Shown here one piece after another: positions 21,922-32,428 of a stretch of DNA of 64,000 nucleotides. A program made the position numbers and the translations under genes. Each line of letters begins with the position of its first letter. The stretch's first letter is position 1. Source of the DNA: Gordonia araii NBRC 100433 (lineage in GTDB: Bacteria > Actinomycetota > Actinomycetes > Mycobacteriales > Mycobacteriaceae); NCBI RefSeq assembly GCF_000241265.1, contig NZ_BAEE01000064.1, positions 62,001 through 126,000 of the forward strand. The letters run 5' to 3'. Below the pieces are notes generated by a model, which was not told the DNA's origin, ran no database searches, and saw only the letters and a program-made list of their open reading frames with translations.

Positions 21922-24381
21922 TTATGCGGCCGAGGTGACCCGGTACACGTCGTAGACGCCCTCGATGTTGCGGACGACGTTCAGCACGTGGCCGAGATGT
22001 GTGGGGTCGCCCATCTCGAAGGTGAACCGGCTGACGGCCACCCGATCGTTGTTGGTCGTCACCGACGCCGACAGGATGTTGAGCTTCTCGTCGGCGAGCG
22101 CCTTCGTCACGTCGGAGAGCAAGCGATGCCGGTCCAGGGCCTCGACCTGGATGGCGACCAGGAATACCGACGAGTCCGACGGCGCCCACACCACATCGAT
22201 GAGGCGCTCGGACTGCTGCCGCAGCGAACCCGAGTTCGGGCAGTCGGCGCGGTGCACGCTCACGCCTCCCCCGCGCGTCACGAACCCGAGGATCTCGTCT
22301 CCGGGCACCGGCGTACAGCACTTGGCCAATTTGATCAGCACGTTGTCGACGCCTTCGACGACCACACCGGCATCACCGCCGGTCCGCCGGCGCGGCGGCA
22401 TGGTCGACGGGGTGGTGATCTCGGCGAGTTCTTCCTCCGCGCTGTCGAGTCCGCCCAGCTGCGCCACCAGTCTGCTGACGACGCGGTGGGCCGAAACCTG
22501 ATTCTCGCCGACGGCCGTGTAGAGCGCGGTGACGTCCGGGTATCGTAGCTCAGCCGCGACGGCACTCATGTTCTCGCTGGTCAATAGGCGCTGCAGCGGC
22601 AGGCCGCCTCGCCTGACCTCCTTGGCGATGGCTTCCTTGCCCGTGTCGAGCGCCTCTTCGCGGCGCTCTTTGGCGAACCACTGCCGGATCTTGGATTTGG
22701 CGCGCGGGGATACCACGAAGTTCTGCCAGTCGCGCGACGGCCCGGCGTTGGGCGCCTTGGAGGTGAACACCTCGACGACTTCGCCGTTGTCGAGCTTGCG
22801 CTCCAACGCGACCAGCCGCCCGTTCACACGGGCGCCGATGCAGCGGTGCCCCACCTCGGTGTGCACGGCATACGCGAAGTCGACCGGGGTCGACCCGGTG
22901 GGCAGCGTGACGACGTCGCCCTTCGGGGTGAAGACGAAGATCTCCTTGACGGCGAGGTCGTAGCGCAGCGACTCGAGAAACTCCCCCGGATCGGCAGCTT
23001 CCCGCTGCCAGTCGAGTAGCTGGCGCATCCACGCCATGTCGTCGATCTCGGCGAGCTCGGCCCTCTTCTGCCCCTTGCGGTCGCGATACCCGCTCTCCTT
23101 GTAGCGCCAGTGCGCCGCGATGCCGAACTCCGCCGTGCGGTGCATGTCCTGCGTGCGGATCTGCACCTCCAGCGGTTTGCCCTCGGGCCCGATGACGGTG
23201 GTGTGCAACGACTGGTAGACGCCGTAGCGCGGCTGGGCGATGTAGTCCTTGAAACGTCCCGCCATCGGCTGCCACAGCGAGTGGACCACGCCGACCGCCG
23301 CGTAGCAGTCGCGCACGTCCTCGCAGAGAATCCGCACCCCGACCAGATCGTGGATATCGTCGAAGTCGCGTCCTTTGACGATCATCTTCTGATAGATCGA
23401 CCAGTAGTGCTTCGGGCGCCCCTCCACGATGGCGGACAGCCTGGCCCCGGCCAACGCCTGACCGATGTCGTCGCGGACCCGTGCCAGATAGGTGTCGCGC
23501 GACGGAGCACGGTCGGCGACGAGACGCACGATCTCCTCGTAGCGCTTGGGGTGCAGAATCGCGAAGGCGAGGTCTTCGAGTTCCCATTTGACCGTGGCCA
23601 TTCCCAGCCGGTGGGCCAGCGGGGCGATCACTTCGAGGGTCTCGCGGGCCTTGCGCGCCTGCTTCTCCGGCGGAAGGAACCGCATGGTGCGCATGTTGTG
23701 CAGCCGGTCGGCGACCTTGATGACTAAGACACGCGGATCGCGGGCCATGGCGATGATCATCTTGCGGATGGTCTCGGCCTCCGCCGCGGTGCCCAGCGCC
23801 ACCTTGTCCAGCTTGGTGACGCCGTCGACGAGATGAGCCACCTCCGGCCCGAAGTCGCCGGTGATCTGCTCCAGCGAGTACCCGGTGTCCTCGACCGTGT
23901 CGTGCAGCAGGGCGGCGACCAGCGTCGTCGTGTCCATCCCCAAGTCGGCCAAGATCGTCGCAACGGCCAGCGGGTGGGTGATGTAGGAATCCCCCGACTT
24001 GCGGTACTGGCCCTCGTGCTGGGCCTCGGCGATGTCGTAGGCGCGCTGCAGCAGCGAAACGTCGGCCTTGGGATACACCTCGCGGTGCAGCGTCGCCAAC
24101 GGCTCCAGCACCGGACGCACCGACGACCTGGTCGACGTCATCCGCCGTGCCAGCCGCGCCCGGACGCGCCGCGTCGCCGACGACGATTGCCCGCCCGAGG
24201 CCGGTGCCGTCACCGGAGTGGGAGCCACCGGACCCTGCTGAGCGGCGGACTGATCGGAACCTTCCGCCCCGGGCGCCTCCTGATCCGGCGGGGCGTCGGT
24301 CGGAGCCGGCCGGGCGGGCTCGTCGCCAGGAGCGACGTCGATCGATGCCGATGCGTCCTCGGTCCGCGATGCTTCGTCCAT
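21922..24381 (-). CDS. rel: Bifunctional (p)ppGpp synthetase/hydrolase Rel
   Basis: Rel makes and degrades (p)ppGpp in the stringent response. The 819-residue protein has a disordered N-terminus (about 1-85), an HD hydrolase domain ([24 protein letters not shown]), a synthetase domain ([18 protein letters not shown] with the bifunctional-type R-x-K-D region, then [16 protein letters not shown] and [19 protein letters not shown]), a TGS domain ([21 protein letters not shown]), a Cys-rich zinc-finger region ([19 protein letters not shown]) and a C-terminal ACT domain. All key parts are intact. It precedes apt, as in Rv2583c-Rv2584c. Confidence 0.96.
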   Translation of the reverse strand: MDEASRTEDASASIDVAPGDEPARPAPTDAPPDQEAPGAEGSDQSAAQQGPVAPTPVTAPASGGQSSSATRRVRARLARRMTSTRSSVRPVLEPLATLHREVYPKADVSLLQRAYDIAEAQHEGQYRKSGDSYITHPLAVATILADLGMDTTTLVAALLHDTVEDTGYSLEQITGDFGPEVAHLVDGVTKLDKVALGTAAEAETIRKMIIAMARDPRVLVIKVADRLHNMRTMRFLPPEKQARKARETLEVIAPLAHRLGMATVKWELEDLAFAILHPKRYEEIVRLVADRAPSRDTYLARVRDDIGQALAGARLSAIVEGRPKHYWSIYQKMIVKGRDFDDIHDLVGVRILCEDVRDCYAAVGVVHSLWQPMAGRFKDYIAQPRYGVYQSLHTTVIGPEGKPLEVQIRTQDMHRTAEFGIAAHWRYKESGYRDRKGQKRAELAEIDDMAWMRQLLDWQREAADPGEFLESLRYDLAVKEIFVFTPKGDVVTLPTGSTPVDFAYAVHTEVGHRCIGARVNGRLVALERKLDNGEVVEVFTSKAPNAGPSRDWQNFVVSPRAKSKIRQWFAKERREEALDTGKEAIAKEVRRGGLPLQRLLTSENMSAVAAELRYPDVTALYTAVGENQVSAHRVVSRLVAQLGGLDSAEEELAEITTPSTMPPRRRTGGDAGVVVEGVDNVLIKLAKCCTPVPGDEILGFVTRGGGVSVHRADCPNSGSLRQQSERLIDVVWAPSDSSVFLVAIQVEALDRHRLLSDVTKALADEKLNILSASVTTNNDRVAVSRFTFEMGDPTHLGHVLNVVRNIEGVYDVYRVTSAA

Positions 24382-24437
24382 GAGCCCTCCTTCCGGTGGT
24401 CCGAGTGGTTTTCCAGTCTAGACGGGCGCGCCCGGGG

Positions 24438-25016
24438 TTACCCGGTGGCGAGCGCTCGGACCGGTATCGGCGCGGGGCTCGCATCCGAGAGAAAGCCTCT
24501 GCCGCCGAGAGCGGACAGCTCCAGCACCACCGCCACGGCCGCCACCGACGCACCCGCCTGGCTCAGCAAAGCCGCGGCGGCGCCGATCGTTCCGCCGGTG
24601 GCCAGCACATCGTCGACGACGAGGACGCGCTTGCCGCTCAACTCGAGTGCTTCGGCGGGAATCTCCAACGCGGACGTGCCGTACTCCAGCTCGTAGGAAC
24701 GCGACAGCACCGGCGGTGGCAGCTTGCCTTGCTTCCGAACGGCGACCACACCCACCCCGAGCCGATGCGCCACCGCACCGCCCAGGAGGAATCCCCGCGC
24801 GTCGATTCCGGCCACCACGTCGACGCCGGCCGCGTCAGCACTCAGCGCCGCGATGACGGCCGCGAACGCCGTGGCATCGGCCAGCACCGGCGTCAAGTCC
24901 TTGAAGACGACGCCGCGGGTGGGGAAATCCGGCACCGACCGCGTCAACGCCGCGATCGCCGCCCGGGCCTCCTCGACTAGCGCTTGATCCCCCTCGCTTC
25001 GCTCGACCGGTGTCAC
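24438..25016 (-). CDS. apt: Adenine phosphoribosyltransferase
   Basis: Apt salvages adenine to AMP using PRPP. The 192-residue protein has the type I PRTase PRPP loop VLVVDDVLATGGT, the family segment PDFPTRGVVFKDLTPVL and GIDARGFLLGGAVA. GTG 25016 overlaps the stop of the upstream lipoprotein gene (GTGA). The first residues ([11 protein letters not shown]) are encoded by a copy of the dispersed CTCGCTTCGCTCGACC repeat, so the N-terminus may be a recent extension; no clear start with a ribosome-binding site was seen just downstream. Confidence 0.92.
   Translation of the reverse strand: MTPVERSEGDQALVEEARAAIAALTRSVPDFPTRGVVFKDLTPVLADATAFAAVIAALSADAAGVDVVAGIDARGFLLGGAVAHRLGVGVVAVRKQGKLPPPVLSRSYELEYGTSALEIPAEALELSGKRVLVVDDVLATGGTIGAAAALLSQAGASVAAVAVVLELSALGGRGFLSDASPAPIPVRALATG
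24993..25008. repeat. Single copy of the dispersed 16-nt repeat inside apt
   Basis: CTCGCTTCGCTCGACC differs by one base from the core of the five-copy array at 53553-53680. It lies inside the first codons of apt and adds the residues VERSEG. Read on the minus strand it holds GCGAAGC, a heptamer known to form a very stable DNA mini-hairpin. Confidence 0.7.
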
Positions 25017-26683
25017 GAGCGCGACCAGCGATCCATATTCCACCCGGTGCCGTTGCGAGCACGGCCGGCGATGACACCCGAGAGTTTGTCCGACCACGTT
25101 TGCTCGCGCGGCGTGGCGAACAACGGGATGGCCGCCAGCTCCCGCCACGTCGCCGTTTCCATGGTGCGGGAAACCGCCAGTTGGTCGCCGGCGACCGTGG
25201 TGACCGAGAGTTTCGCGACGCTGTCGGTGGCCGCCCGGTCGCGGAAGTCACCGATGTTCAGCGGGTCCCCGCCGAATAGCGCGAAAGCGTCCCGTGCGAC
25301 GTCGGCCGCTCCCGCGGCGGCGAAACTCGCGCCGGTGTTGAGCAGGAGCACATCGAAGCGCGATCCCAGACCGGCGACCGCGATGTCCGGCCCTCCGGCG
25401 TCGACCACGTCGATTCCCGCTCGCCGGCACGAGGCGGTGATCGCCGCCACCATCTGTTGTCGCCGCTGGTCGGGTCCGAGGTAGCCGACGCGCACCCGTA
25501 GCTGGCCCGGACGTCCCTGCGGCCGCTGACCGGCCAGCTCGCGGGCACGCGCGATATCCGGGCGGGCGTAGCGCAAACCGAACTGGCCGTTGATCGGGTC
25601 GGCGAGATCGTTCGCCGGAGTGAGAACGTGCAGGTTCCAGGGTTGCGAACCGTAGCCGAAGCTCCGGGCGAGCTCGTCGCGCGGAACGCACGCCCCGAAC
25701 GCCTGGCGCGCCGGTGACGAGCCGAGCACACCGCGCTGTGCGAGGACCAGTTGCTCGGTCGAGAGGGAGGCGTTCGCCGGGGATACCTGCGGCTTGGCGG
25801 GCTCGGCGCCCTCCGGTGCTGCCTCGATCCCCACGGTCGCATCGACGACGTCGAAGCCACCAGCGGCGGCACGTGCGGACGTCTCGGTATTGCGGCCGAA
25901 GACGAACACCGTCGGCACCCGCGCCGGTTCGCCCCACCACTTCTCGTTGCGGACGAGGCGCAGACCGTTCTCTGCGTCGAACGACTCCGCGCGGTACGGG
26001 CCGGAGGAGACGAAGCGAGCCGGATCCAACTGGCCGTTGGGAAGGTCGAAGCCGGTGTTCCAGGACTTGGCCAGCGCGGCGATCGCCGCTTGGTTCCGCT
26101 TACGGATGGGTTCCACGACGTTCGGGACGCCGGCGTCGCGGGCGACGATGTGGGCCGGCATCATCGAGCCGGCGCCGAACAATCCCCGCCAGTCCCGGTA
26201 GGAGCGGCCCTTGTGAAACCGTGCGATCGCCGTCGATGAGCCCGGTTCGCAATCGATCCGCTCAATGTCTCGATACCCGGCAGTGGTGGCCGGAGTGAAT
26301 CCGCGGAACTTGCCGCTTTGTGCCGCCCACGCGAGCACGAGGTCGTCGCAGGCCGGCTTCGCCCCGTCCGAGTACACGGCGTCGGGCGAGAACGTGTAGC
26401 GAACGGTCAGCGTCGGACCGGGCGCCAGCTCGACGTCGCCGACATCGCGATCCGAGATGACCTGGCCTTGCGGGCCCAGCACGCTGAACCCCCCGAGGAC
26501 ACGGGTGAGTGCCATCAGCACGCCATCGGCGCTGCCGGTGATGCTGGCCGGGTTGTACGTACTCAGCCGTGCGTCCGTCCGGTAGTGCACCGGAGCGTTC
26601 TTGTCCGTTCCGCACCCCGCCGCCAACGGTGCCACCAGGATGACCGTTCCGACGATCAGGGCCAGCGCCCTGCGGTGGCGCAT
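25013..26683 (-). CDS. Family 5 solute-binding lipoprotein (DppA/OppA-like)
   Basis: A 556-residue lipoprotein: signal peptide MRHRRALALIVGTVILVAPL with lipobox LAAGC, then a periplasmic-binding-protein fold of the peptide/nickel (SBP_bac_5) class. Typical segments are NPASITGSADGVLMALTR near the N-terminus and a C-terminal hinge half with ALFGGDPLNIGDF. No ABC permease or ATPase lies nearby, so it may act alone or with a distant transporter. It falls between secF and apt, like Rv2585c. ATG 26683 was chosen for the signal peptide. Confidence 0.82.
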   Translation of the reverse strand: MRHRRALALIVGTVILVAPLAAGCGTDKNAPVHYRTDARLSTYNPASITGSADGVLMALTRVLGGFSVLGPQGQVISDRDVGDVELAPGPTLTVRYTFSPDAVYSDGAKPACDDLVLAWAAQSGKFRGFTPATTAGYRDIERIDCEPGSSTAIARFHKGRSYRDWRGLFGAGSMMPAHIVARDAGVPNVVEPIRKRNQAAIAALAKSWNTGFDLPNGQLDPARFVSSGPYRAESFDAENGLRLVRNEKWWGEPARVPTVFVFGRNTETSARAAAGGFDVVDATVGIEAAPEGAEPAKPQVSPANASLSTEQLVLAQRGVLGSSPARQAFGACVPRDELARSFGYGSQPWNLHVLTPANDLADPINGQFGLRYARPDIARARELAGQRPQGRPGQLRVRVGYLGPDQRRQQMVAAITASCRRAGIDVVDAGGPDIAVAGLGSRFDVLLLNTGASFAAAGAADVARDAFALFGGDPLNIGDFRDRAATDSVAKLSVTTVAGDQLAVSRTMETATWRELAAIPLFATPREQTWSDKLSGVIAGRARNGTGWNMDRWSRS

Positions 26684-26705
26684 CGTGTTTCGCACGGTCG
26701 CAAGA

Positions 26706-27989
26706 CTAGCGCGAACGCCGCCGTTTCCCGGTCGGACGCGCGTCACCCGCGCCGGATTCCGTTGCGACCCCGGCGTCAGCCGTGTGCCTGGCGGCATGTC
26801 GGCCGGTCGACACCGGCTCCCCGGCGTCGACACGTGCCCGCCGGGCCAGCACCTTGCGGGTGTGCGCGGCGATGTCGGGATTGCGCTCTTTGAGGGTCAC
26901 CAGCAACGGCGTCGCCAGGAAGACCGACGAGAACGTTCCGACGACGATGCCGACGAGCTGAATAAGCGCCAGATCCTGCAGGGTGCCGACGCCGAGCATC
27001 CACACCGCGATGATCATCAGCGCGACGATCGGCAGCGCCGAGATGACCGTCGTGTTGATCGATCGCATCATCGTCTGGTTGACCGCCAGGTTCGCCTGTT
27101 CGGCATACGTTCGGCGAGACGTCTTCATGAACGATCGCGTGTTCTCCTCGACCTTGTCGAAGACGACCACGGTGTCGTAGATCGAGAAACCCAGGATCGT
27201 GAGCAGGCCGATCACCGTCGCGGGGGTCACTTCGAAACCGACCAGCGAATAGATGCCCGCCGTCACCGCGACGTCGAAGAACAAGGTCGCCAGCGACGCT
27301 ATCGACATCTCTTTGTCGAAGCGGATCGCGATGTAGATCGTCACGATCACCAGGAACACCACGAGGGCGATCAGCATCTTCCGCGTGATCTCGGCGCCCC
27401 ACGTCGAACTGACGTCCGACGACGACACGTCGGCGCGGGTCAGATCCGGGCTGAACTCGGCCGCAAGGGCGTCGATGACCCGGTTCGCCTGCGCCTCGTC
27501 GAGGTGCTCGGTGCGCACCTGGATGGTCTTCGACGGTCCCGAGCCGGCGGTCTGAACCATTTCCGGTGCATCGCCCAGCGCGTCGGTGAACACCTTCTCG
27601 ACCTGGTCGACGGTCACCGAGGCGCTCGTGGCCGGCAGCGAGACTTGCGTTCCACCCTGGAAGTCGATGCCGAAGGTGAAGCCCCGGACCGCCATCGACA
27701 GGATGCAGATGGCCAGGATCACCCCGGTGACCATGTACCAGCGCTTGCGGTGGCCGACGACCTCGAAGGCGCCGGTACCCGTGTACAGCCGGGACAGGAA
27801 GGACCGGTTGGTGTCGGCCTCGTAGTCGGCGTCGGCGACCATCGTGTCGGCCACCTGGACGGCCTGCTTGCGCTGCTCTTTGTTGAGGCGGAACCCGGGG
27901 GGCAGCAGCGGGTCGTCGCCGTCGCCGGTCGCCCGCTTGGACAGGCCGTCGACGCTGTCGCTGCCGAGGCCTCCTCTGCTGAAACTCAT
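26706..27989 (-). CDS. secF: Protein translocase subunit SecF
   Basis: SecF works with SecD and the proton gradient to pull proteins out of SecYEG. The 427-residue protein has TM1 followed by the family motif FGIDFQGGTQVS, a periplasmic P-domain (about 130-240) and a five-helix bundle with LTILGFSIYDTVVVFDKVEEN and the segment NQTMMRSINTTVISALPIVAL. Its start overlaps the secD stop (ATGA). The C-terminus is a basic tail ending KRRRSR. Confidence 0.96.
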   Translation of the reverse strand: MSFSRGGLGSDSVDGLSKRATGDGDDPLLPPGFRLNKEQRKQAVQVADTMVADADYEADTNRSFLSRLYTGTGAFEVVGHRKRWYMVTGVILAICILSMAVRGFTFGIDFQGGTQVSLPATSASVTVDQVEKVFTDALGDAPEMVQTAGSGPSKTIQVRTEHLDEAQANRVIDALAAEFSPDLTRADVSSSDVSSTWGAEITRKMLIALVVFLVIVTIYIAIRFDKEMSIASLATLFFDVAVTAGIYSLVGFEVTPATVIGLLTILGFSIYDTVVVFDKVEENTRSFMKTSRRTYAEQANLAVNQTMMRSINTTVISALPIVALMIIAVWMLGVGTLQDLALIQLVGIVVGTFSSVFLATPLLVTLKERNPDIAAHTRKVLARRARVDAGEPVSTGRHAARHTADAGVATESGAGDARPTGKRRRSR

Positions 27990-29683
27990 CGCTGGCCTCC
28001 TTGCGCCGCCGTCTTCTCCGCGTCGACCTCGTCCGCGCCCAGGCCCACCGCTGCGCGGGCCGCCTCACGCCGTTCGCGGGCGACCTCGCTGACCGCGCCG
28101 AGCCCGTTGACCGACGGCTTGGACAGGAACTTCGACCGAGTCGCGTAGACCACCAGCGGATGGGTGACCATGAACACGACCATGACGTCGAGAATGGTCG
28201 TCAGACCGAGGGTGAACGCGAAGCCGCGCACCGAACCGACGGCGAGGATGTAGATCACCACGGCCGCGAGCAGGCTGACCGCGTTTCCGGTCCACACCGT
28301 GCGACGCGCGCTGGCCCAGCCGCGGGGTACGGCAGAGCGGAACGATCTGCCTTCGCGCATCTCGTCCTTGATGCGCTCGAAGTAGACGACGAACGAGTCG
28401 GCCGTCATACCGATGCCGATGATGAAGCCGGCCACGCCCGCGAGGTCCAGGGTGAAGCCGATCCATCGGCCCAGCAGGACGATGATGCCGTAGGACATCG
28501 CTCCGGCCAGCACCAGGGAGGCGAAGGTGAGCACGCCCAGCATGCGGTAGTACGCCAAGGCGTAGAAGAGCACCGCGATGATGCCGACGAGCCCGGCCAC
28601 AAGACCGGCACGCAGCGCCGACAGGCCAAGCGTGGACGACACGGTCTCGGCGTCGGAAGCCTCGAAGGACAGCGGTAGCGATCCGTACTTCAGCACGTTG
28701 GCCAGGTCGCGGGCCTCCTCCTCGGTGAAGCCGTTCTGGCCGCCGGAGATCTCGGTCGAACCGGTGATCGTCGACTGGATCACCGGCGCCGAGACGACTC
28801 GCGAGTCCAAGGTCATCGCCGTCGCGGTGCCGATGTGCTGCGAGGTGTATTTGGGCCACAGGTCCTGCGCGGCGCCCTTGAAGTCGAGCGCGACCGTCCA
28901 CTGATTGGTTTGCGGTGACAGGTTCGCCGACGCCTTCGCGATGTCGCGGCCGTCAATGATCATCGGCTCGAGGAGGTAAACGGTCTTGCCGTCGGTGCTG
29001 CAGGCGACCAGATACGCGTTCGGATCGTCATTGCCCAGCAGCGGGTCGCTGGCCGTCTCGCCGCATTCCATCTTGGGCATGTGCGCCTGGAGCTGGGCGA
29101 TCTGCTGCGGGGTCGCATTCTTCGGCGCCTGGCGCAACCTGCGCTGCTCCTCGACCGCCGCGCGCTGCTCCTCGGGGGTCTGGGGCGCCTTGTCCTCATC
29201 CTCGGCGTCCTTCTGGTCGCCTTCCTTGTCACCGCCGGTCTGCTGGTTCTGGGCGCCGATAACCATGTCCTGGCCATTCGGTCCCTTGGCGACCGGGCGG
29301 ATGTACAACCGAGCAGTCTGGCCGAGGTTGCGCGCCTGCCGCCCGTCGTCGCCAGGCACCGTGATGATCAGGTTGTCGCCGCTGACGACGACTTCCGAGC
29401 CCGCGACACCGAGGCCGTCGACGCGCTGCTGGATGATCTGCTTCGCCTTGTCGAGCTGATCGGCCTCGGGACGCTTCCCGTCGGGGGTCCGAGCGGTCAG
29501 GGTGACGCGCGTGCCACCCTGCAGATCGATGCCGAGTTTGGGCTCAGGCACCCGGTCACCGGTGAAGAACACCAGGCCGAAGACGGTACCGAGCAGGATG
29601 AGGAACGCGAGCAGCGGCTGCCACGGCGGGGTTTCCCGCGTCGAGGAGGATCGCTTCGCCGCGGGACGACGCGGAGTGGTCAC
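27986..29683 (-). CDS. secD: Protein translocase subunit SecD
   Basis: SecD is the larger partner of SecF in the export motor. The 565-residue protein has TM1 (about 19-42), the motif LGIDLQGGTRVTL, a large extracytoplasmic domain with an acidic, Gln-rich insert (about 155-200, EGDQKDAEDEDKAPQTPEEQ), and a TM2-6 bundle with GMTADSFVVYFERIKDE, where the Asp is the conserved proton-relay residue. It follows yajC after 20 bp and is coupled to secF. Confidence 0.96.
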   Translation of the reverse strand: MTTPRRPAAKRSSSTRETPPWQPLLAFLILLGTVFGLVFFTGDRVPEPKLGIDLQGGTRVTLTARTPDGKRPEADQLDKAKQIIQQRVDGLGVAGSEVVVSGDNLIITVPGDDGRQARNLGQTARLYIRPVAKGPNGQDMVIGAQNQQTGGDKEGDQKDAEDEDKAPQTPEEQRAAVEEQRRLRQAPKNATPQQIAQLQAHMPKMECGETASDPLLGNDDPNAYLVACSTDGKTVYLLEPMIIDGRDIAKASANLSPQTNQWTVALDFKGAAQDLWPKYTSQHIGTATAMTLDSRVVSAPVIQSTITGSTEISGGQNGFTEEEARDLANVLKYGSLPLSFEASDAETVSSTLGLSALRAGLVAGLVGIIAVLFYALAYYRMLGVLTFASLVLAGAMSYGIIVLLGRWIGFTLDLAGVAGFIIGIGMTADSFVVYFERIKDEMREGRSFRSAVPRGWASARRTVWTGNAVSLLAAVVIYILAVGSVRGFAFTLGLTTILDVMVVFMVTHPLVVYATRSKFLSKPSVNGLGAVSEVARERREAARAAVGLGADEVDAEKTAAQGGQR

Positions 29684-29703
29684 GGTGGTCGGGTCTCCTG
29701 GGA

Positions 29704-30066
29704 TTACTTGTCGTCGGCGATATCGTCGGACTTGTCGGCGTCCGCATCGACGACCGGATCGGTCGGCTCATCGGTGCTCAACTGGGCGCCCACGTAGGTG
29801 TCGGCCGCCTCGTCGACGGGGACTACGCCGCGCACCGCCAGCTTGTTCCAGCGGGTGACGACACCGGGGGCGATCTCCAGATCGATGAACTCGCTGTTCG
29901 CGTCGATCACGGTGCCGAACAGGCCCGACAGCAGCTGGACACGGCTGCCCGTGGTGATCGAGGCGCGCATCTCCTCCATCTCGACCATCTGCCGCTTCTG
30001 CTTGCGCGTGCCCATGAACAGCATCACGCCCATCAGTACCAGCATCGCTGGGATCAAAAGCTCCAT
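29704..30066 (-). CDS. yajC: Preprotein translocase subunit YajC
   Basis: YajC is a small single-span partner of SecDF. The 120-residue protein has one membrane helix (about 3-20), the basic turn RKQKRQ, the family stretch GSRVQLLSGLFGTVID, and an acidic C-terminal tail (DADADKSDDIADDK). ATG 30066 is correct because the helix starts right after it; the longer upstream frame runs into ruvB. It leads the yajC-secD-secF run. Confidence 0.93.
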   Translation of the reverse strand: MELLIPAMLVLMGVMLFMGTRKQKRQMVEMEEMRASITTGSRVQLLSGLFGTVIDANSEFIDLEIAPGVVTRWNKLAVRGVVPVDEAADTYVGAQLSTDEPTDPVVDADADKSDDIADDK

Positions 30067-30088
30067 GCCGACCAGTCTGCCAGACCGG

Positions 30089-31162
30089 CTAGTCAAGCTC
30101 GTCGAACAGGTTCGGTTCGTCGCCGCGGGCGCGCACGCCCCACGTGGCGTTGAGGGCGCCCGCGGGCGGAACGAGCCCGAGGTGGTGCCAGGCGGCGGCG
30201 GTCGCCACCCGTCCCCGCGGCGTGCGGGCGATGAGCCCGGCGCGGACCAGGAACGGCTCACATACCTCTTCGACGGTCGCCGGCTCCTCGCCCACCGCCA
30301 CCGCGAGGGTCGACACACCGACCGGGCCCCCGCCGAACCCCTGCACCAGGGCCGATAGCACCGCCCGGTCCAACCGGTCCAGGCCGCGTTCGTCCACGTC
30401 ATAGACGGTCAGGGCCGCGCGCGCGATCGGCAGCGTCACCGCGCCGTCGCCCCGGACTTCGGCATAGTCGCGCACGCGACGGAGCAGCCGGTTGGCGATG
30501 CGGGGCGTCCCCCGCGACCGCCCGGCGACCTCGACGGCGGCGTCCAGGGCCAGGTCGACGCCGAGGATGCCGGCCGATCGGGTGAGCACGGCGACGAGTT
30601 CCTCGGTTTCGTAGAACTCCATGTGCGCGGTGAAGCCGAAGCGGTCGCGCAGCGGACCCGTGAGTGCTCCCGACCGCGTCGTCGCGCCGACCAGCGTGAA
30701 CGGTGCGACGTCGAGCGGGATCGACGTCGCACCGGGCCCCTTGCCGACGACGACGTCGACCCGGAAGTCCTCCATCGCCAGATACAGCATTTCTTCGGCA
30801 GGCCGCGCGATGCGGTGGATCTCGTCGATGAACAGGACATCGCCTTCGATCAGATTCGACAGCATCGCGGCCAGGTCCCCGGCCCGTTCGAGTGCGGGCC
30901 CCGACGTCACTCGGATGGCCGAGCCGAGCTCGCTGGCGATGATCATCGCCAGCGATGTCTTCCCCAGCCCCGGCGGACCCGAGAGCAGAATGTGGTCGGG
31001 GGTGCCGCCGCGCCCCTTCGCGCCGCTGAGCACCAGCTCGAGTTGCTCGCGCACCTTCGCCTGCCCGATGAAGTCGCCCAGCGAGCGCGGCCGCAGGTTC
31101 GCGTCGAGTTCGCCGTCGGCGGCCAGACGGCCGGAACTGAGCGTGCGGTCCTCGTCATCCAT
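30089..31162 (-). CDS. ruvB: Holliday junction branch migration ATPase RuvB
   Basis: RuvB is the hexameric motor of the RuvAB complex. The 357-residue AAA+ protein has Walker [12 protein letters not shown], Walker [12 protein letters not shown], sensor 1 [19 protein letters not shown] with the Arg finger region, and a C-terminal winged helix ending [14 protein letters not shown]. It starts 3 bp after the ruvA stop in a ruvC-ruvA-ruvB operon. Confidence 0.97.
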   Translation of the reverse strand: MDDEDRTLSSGRLAADGELDANLRPRSLGDFIGQAKVREQLELVLSGAKGRGGTPDHILLSGPPGLGKTSLAMIIASELGSAIRVTSGPALERAGDLAAMLSNLIEGDVLFIDEIHRIARPAEEMLYLAMEDFRVDVVVGKGPGATSIPLDVAPFTLVGATTRSGALTGPLRDRFGFTAHMEFYETEELVAVLTRSAGILGVDLALDAAVEVAGRSRGTPRIANRLLRRVRDYAEVRGDGAVTLPIARAALTVYDVDERGLDRLDRAVLSALVQGFGGGPVGVSTLAVAVGEEPATVEEVCEPFLVRAGLIARTPRGRVATAAAWHHLGLVPPAGALNATWGVRARGDEPNLFDELD

Positions 31163-31165
31163 CGG

Positions 31166-31756
31166 CTATTTCCTCCCCAACAGAGCCAGACTGGCGCGCA
31201 GCGCGGCGGCGGAGTCGGCCTCCGGCTCCGCCGTCAGGACCGAGGCGACGGCCTTCTCCGCCGACGCGGTCGGGAACCCGAGGCCGACCAGAGCCTCGGT
31301 GACCTCGTCGGCGACACCGCTCGTGCCGGCCACGGCTGGACCCGCTCCCGCGGTGACGGTTCCGACCTTGTCACGCAGCTCGACGACGAGCCGTTCGGCC
31401 ACCCGCTTGCCGATACCGGGAACGCTGGTCAGGGCCTTGGTGTTCGACGAGGCGAGCGCGGCCGCCAGCTGGGCCGGCTCGTGGACGGCCAGTGCCGCCA
31501 TGGCCAGGCGCGGACCGACCCCGGTGACGGTCTGCAAGAGAACGAACAGGTCCCGGGCGGCGCCGTCGGTGAACCCGTAGAGGGTCATCGAGTCCTCCCG
31601 CACGATCATCGTCGTGAGCAGCGTCGCCTCGGATCCACGTGACAGCGCCGAGATCGTCGCGGGCGTCACCAATACCCGGTATCCCACCCCGGCGCAGTCG
31701 ACGACGACGTGGTCGAGGGCGATGTCGAGGACCGGTCCCCGCACCGAGGCGATCAT
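31166..31756 (-). CDS. ruvA: Holliday junction DNA-binding protein RuvA
   Basis: RuvA binds four-way junctions as a tetramer and recruits RuvB. The 196-residue protein has an OB domain (about 1-64), two helix-hairpin-helix motifs ([13 protein letters not shown] and [16 protein letters not shown]) and a C-terminal RuvB-binding domain ([11 protein letters not shown]). ATG 31756 overlaps the ruvC stop (ATGA). Confidence 0.97.
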   Translation of the reverse strand: MIASVRGPVLDIALDHVVVDCAGVGYRVLVTPATISALSRGSEATLLTTMIVREDSMTLYGFTDGAARDLFVLLQTVTGVGPRLAMAALAVHEPAQLAAALASSNTKALTSVPGIGKRVAERLVVELRDKVGTVTAGAGPAVAGTSGVADEVTEALVGLGFPTASAEKAVASVLTAEPEADSAAALRASLALLGRK

Positions 31757-32331
31757 CGTCGGGCCTTCACGGCGGCGGCGTGGGCCGCCTTCAACCGGGC
31801 GCGGTGCGTCTTGGCGAGTTCCTCCGCCTTGGCCTGCGCCGCGACGAGCCGGTCGCCCATCGGGCCCCGCCAGCACTGGCAGATCGCCAGCGCGAGCGCG
31901 TCGGCGGCGTCGGCGGGCTTCGGGCGCGTCTGCATCCCGAGGATGCGCGTGACCATGGAGGTGACCTGCGCCTTGTCGGCCCGGCCGGATCCGGTCACCG
32001 CGGCCTTGACCTCGCTGGGCGTGTGGAAGCGGACCGGGATGTCGTGCTGGGCGGCGGCCAGCGCCACGACGCCGGCGGCCTGTGCGGTGCCCATCGCCGT
32101 GCTCACCTGCTGCTGGGCGAAGACACGCTCGATGGCGACGACCTCTGGCCGATGCGTAACGATCCAATGCACTGCGGCGGTATGCACCGCGAGCAGGCGG
32201 TCGGCGAGATCCATCGACGCCGGGGTGCGCACCACATCGACGTCCAGGGCAGCAACCGCGCGGCCGGCGCCGGACTCGACCAGCGCGATGCCGCACCGGG
32301 TCAGCCCGGGGTCGACACCCATCACACGCAT
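31753..32331 (-). CDS. ruvC: Holliday junction resolvase RuvC
   Basis: RuvC is the dimeric endonuclease that resolves junctions migrated by RuvAB. The 192-residue RNase H-fold protein has the catalytic Asp in [13 protein letters not shown], Glu in [14 protein letters not shown], and the C-terminal acidic pair in [15 protein letters not shown]. It is first in the ruvCAB operon. The C-terminus is basic ([12 protein letters not shown]). Confidence 0.97.
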   Translation of the reverse strand: MRVMGVDPGLTRCGIALVESGAGRAVAALDVDVVRTPASMDLADRLLAVHTAAVHWIVTHRPEVVAIERVFAQQQVSTAMGTAQAAGVVALAAAQHDIPVRFHTPSEVKAAVTGSGRADKAQVTSMVTRILGMQTRPKPADAADALALAICQCWRGPMGDRLVAAQAKAEELAKTHRARLKAAHAAAVKARR

Positions 32332-32428
32332 GACCCACCCTCCGCTATCGCGAACAACTGTTCGATATTCTAGGAGGGTCGGACGACTCTTTCCCGCACC
32401 GACACGCTGAGCGCGATGCGGTCGGCCG

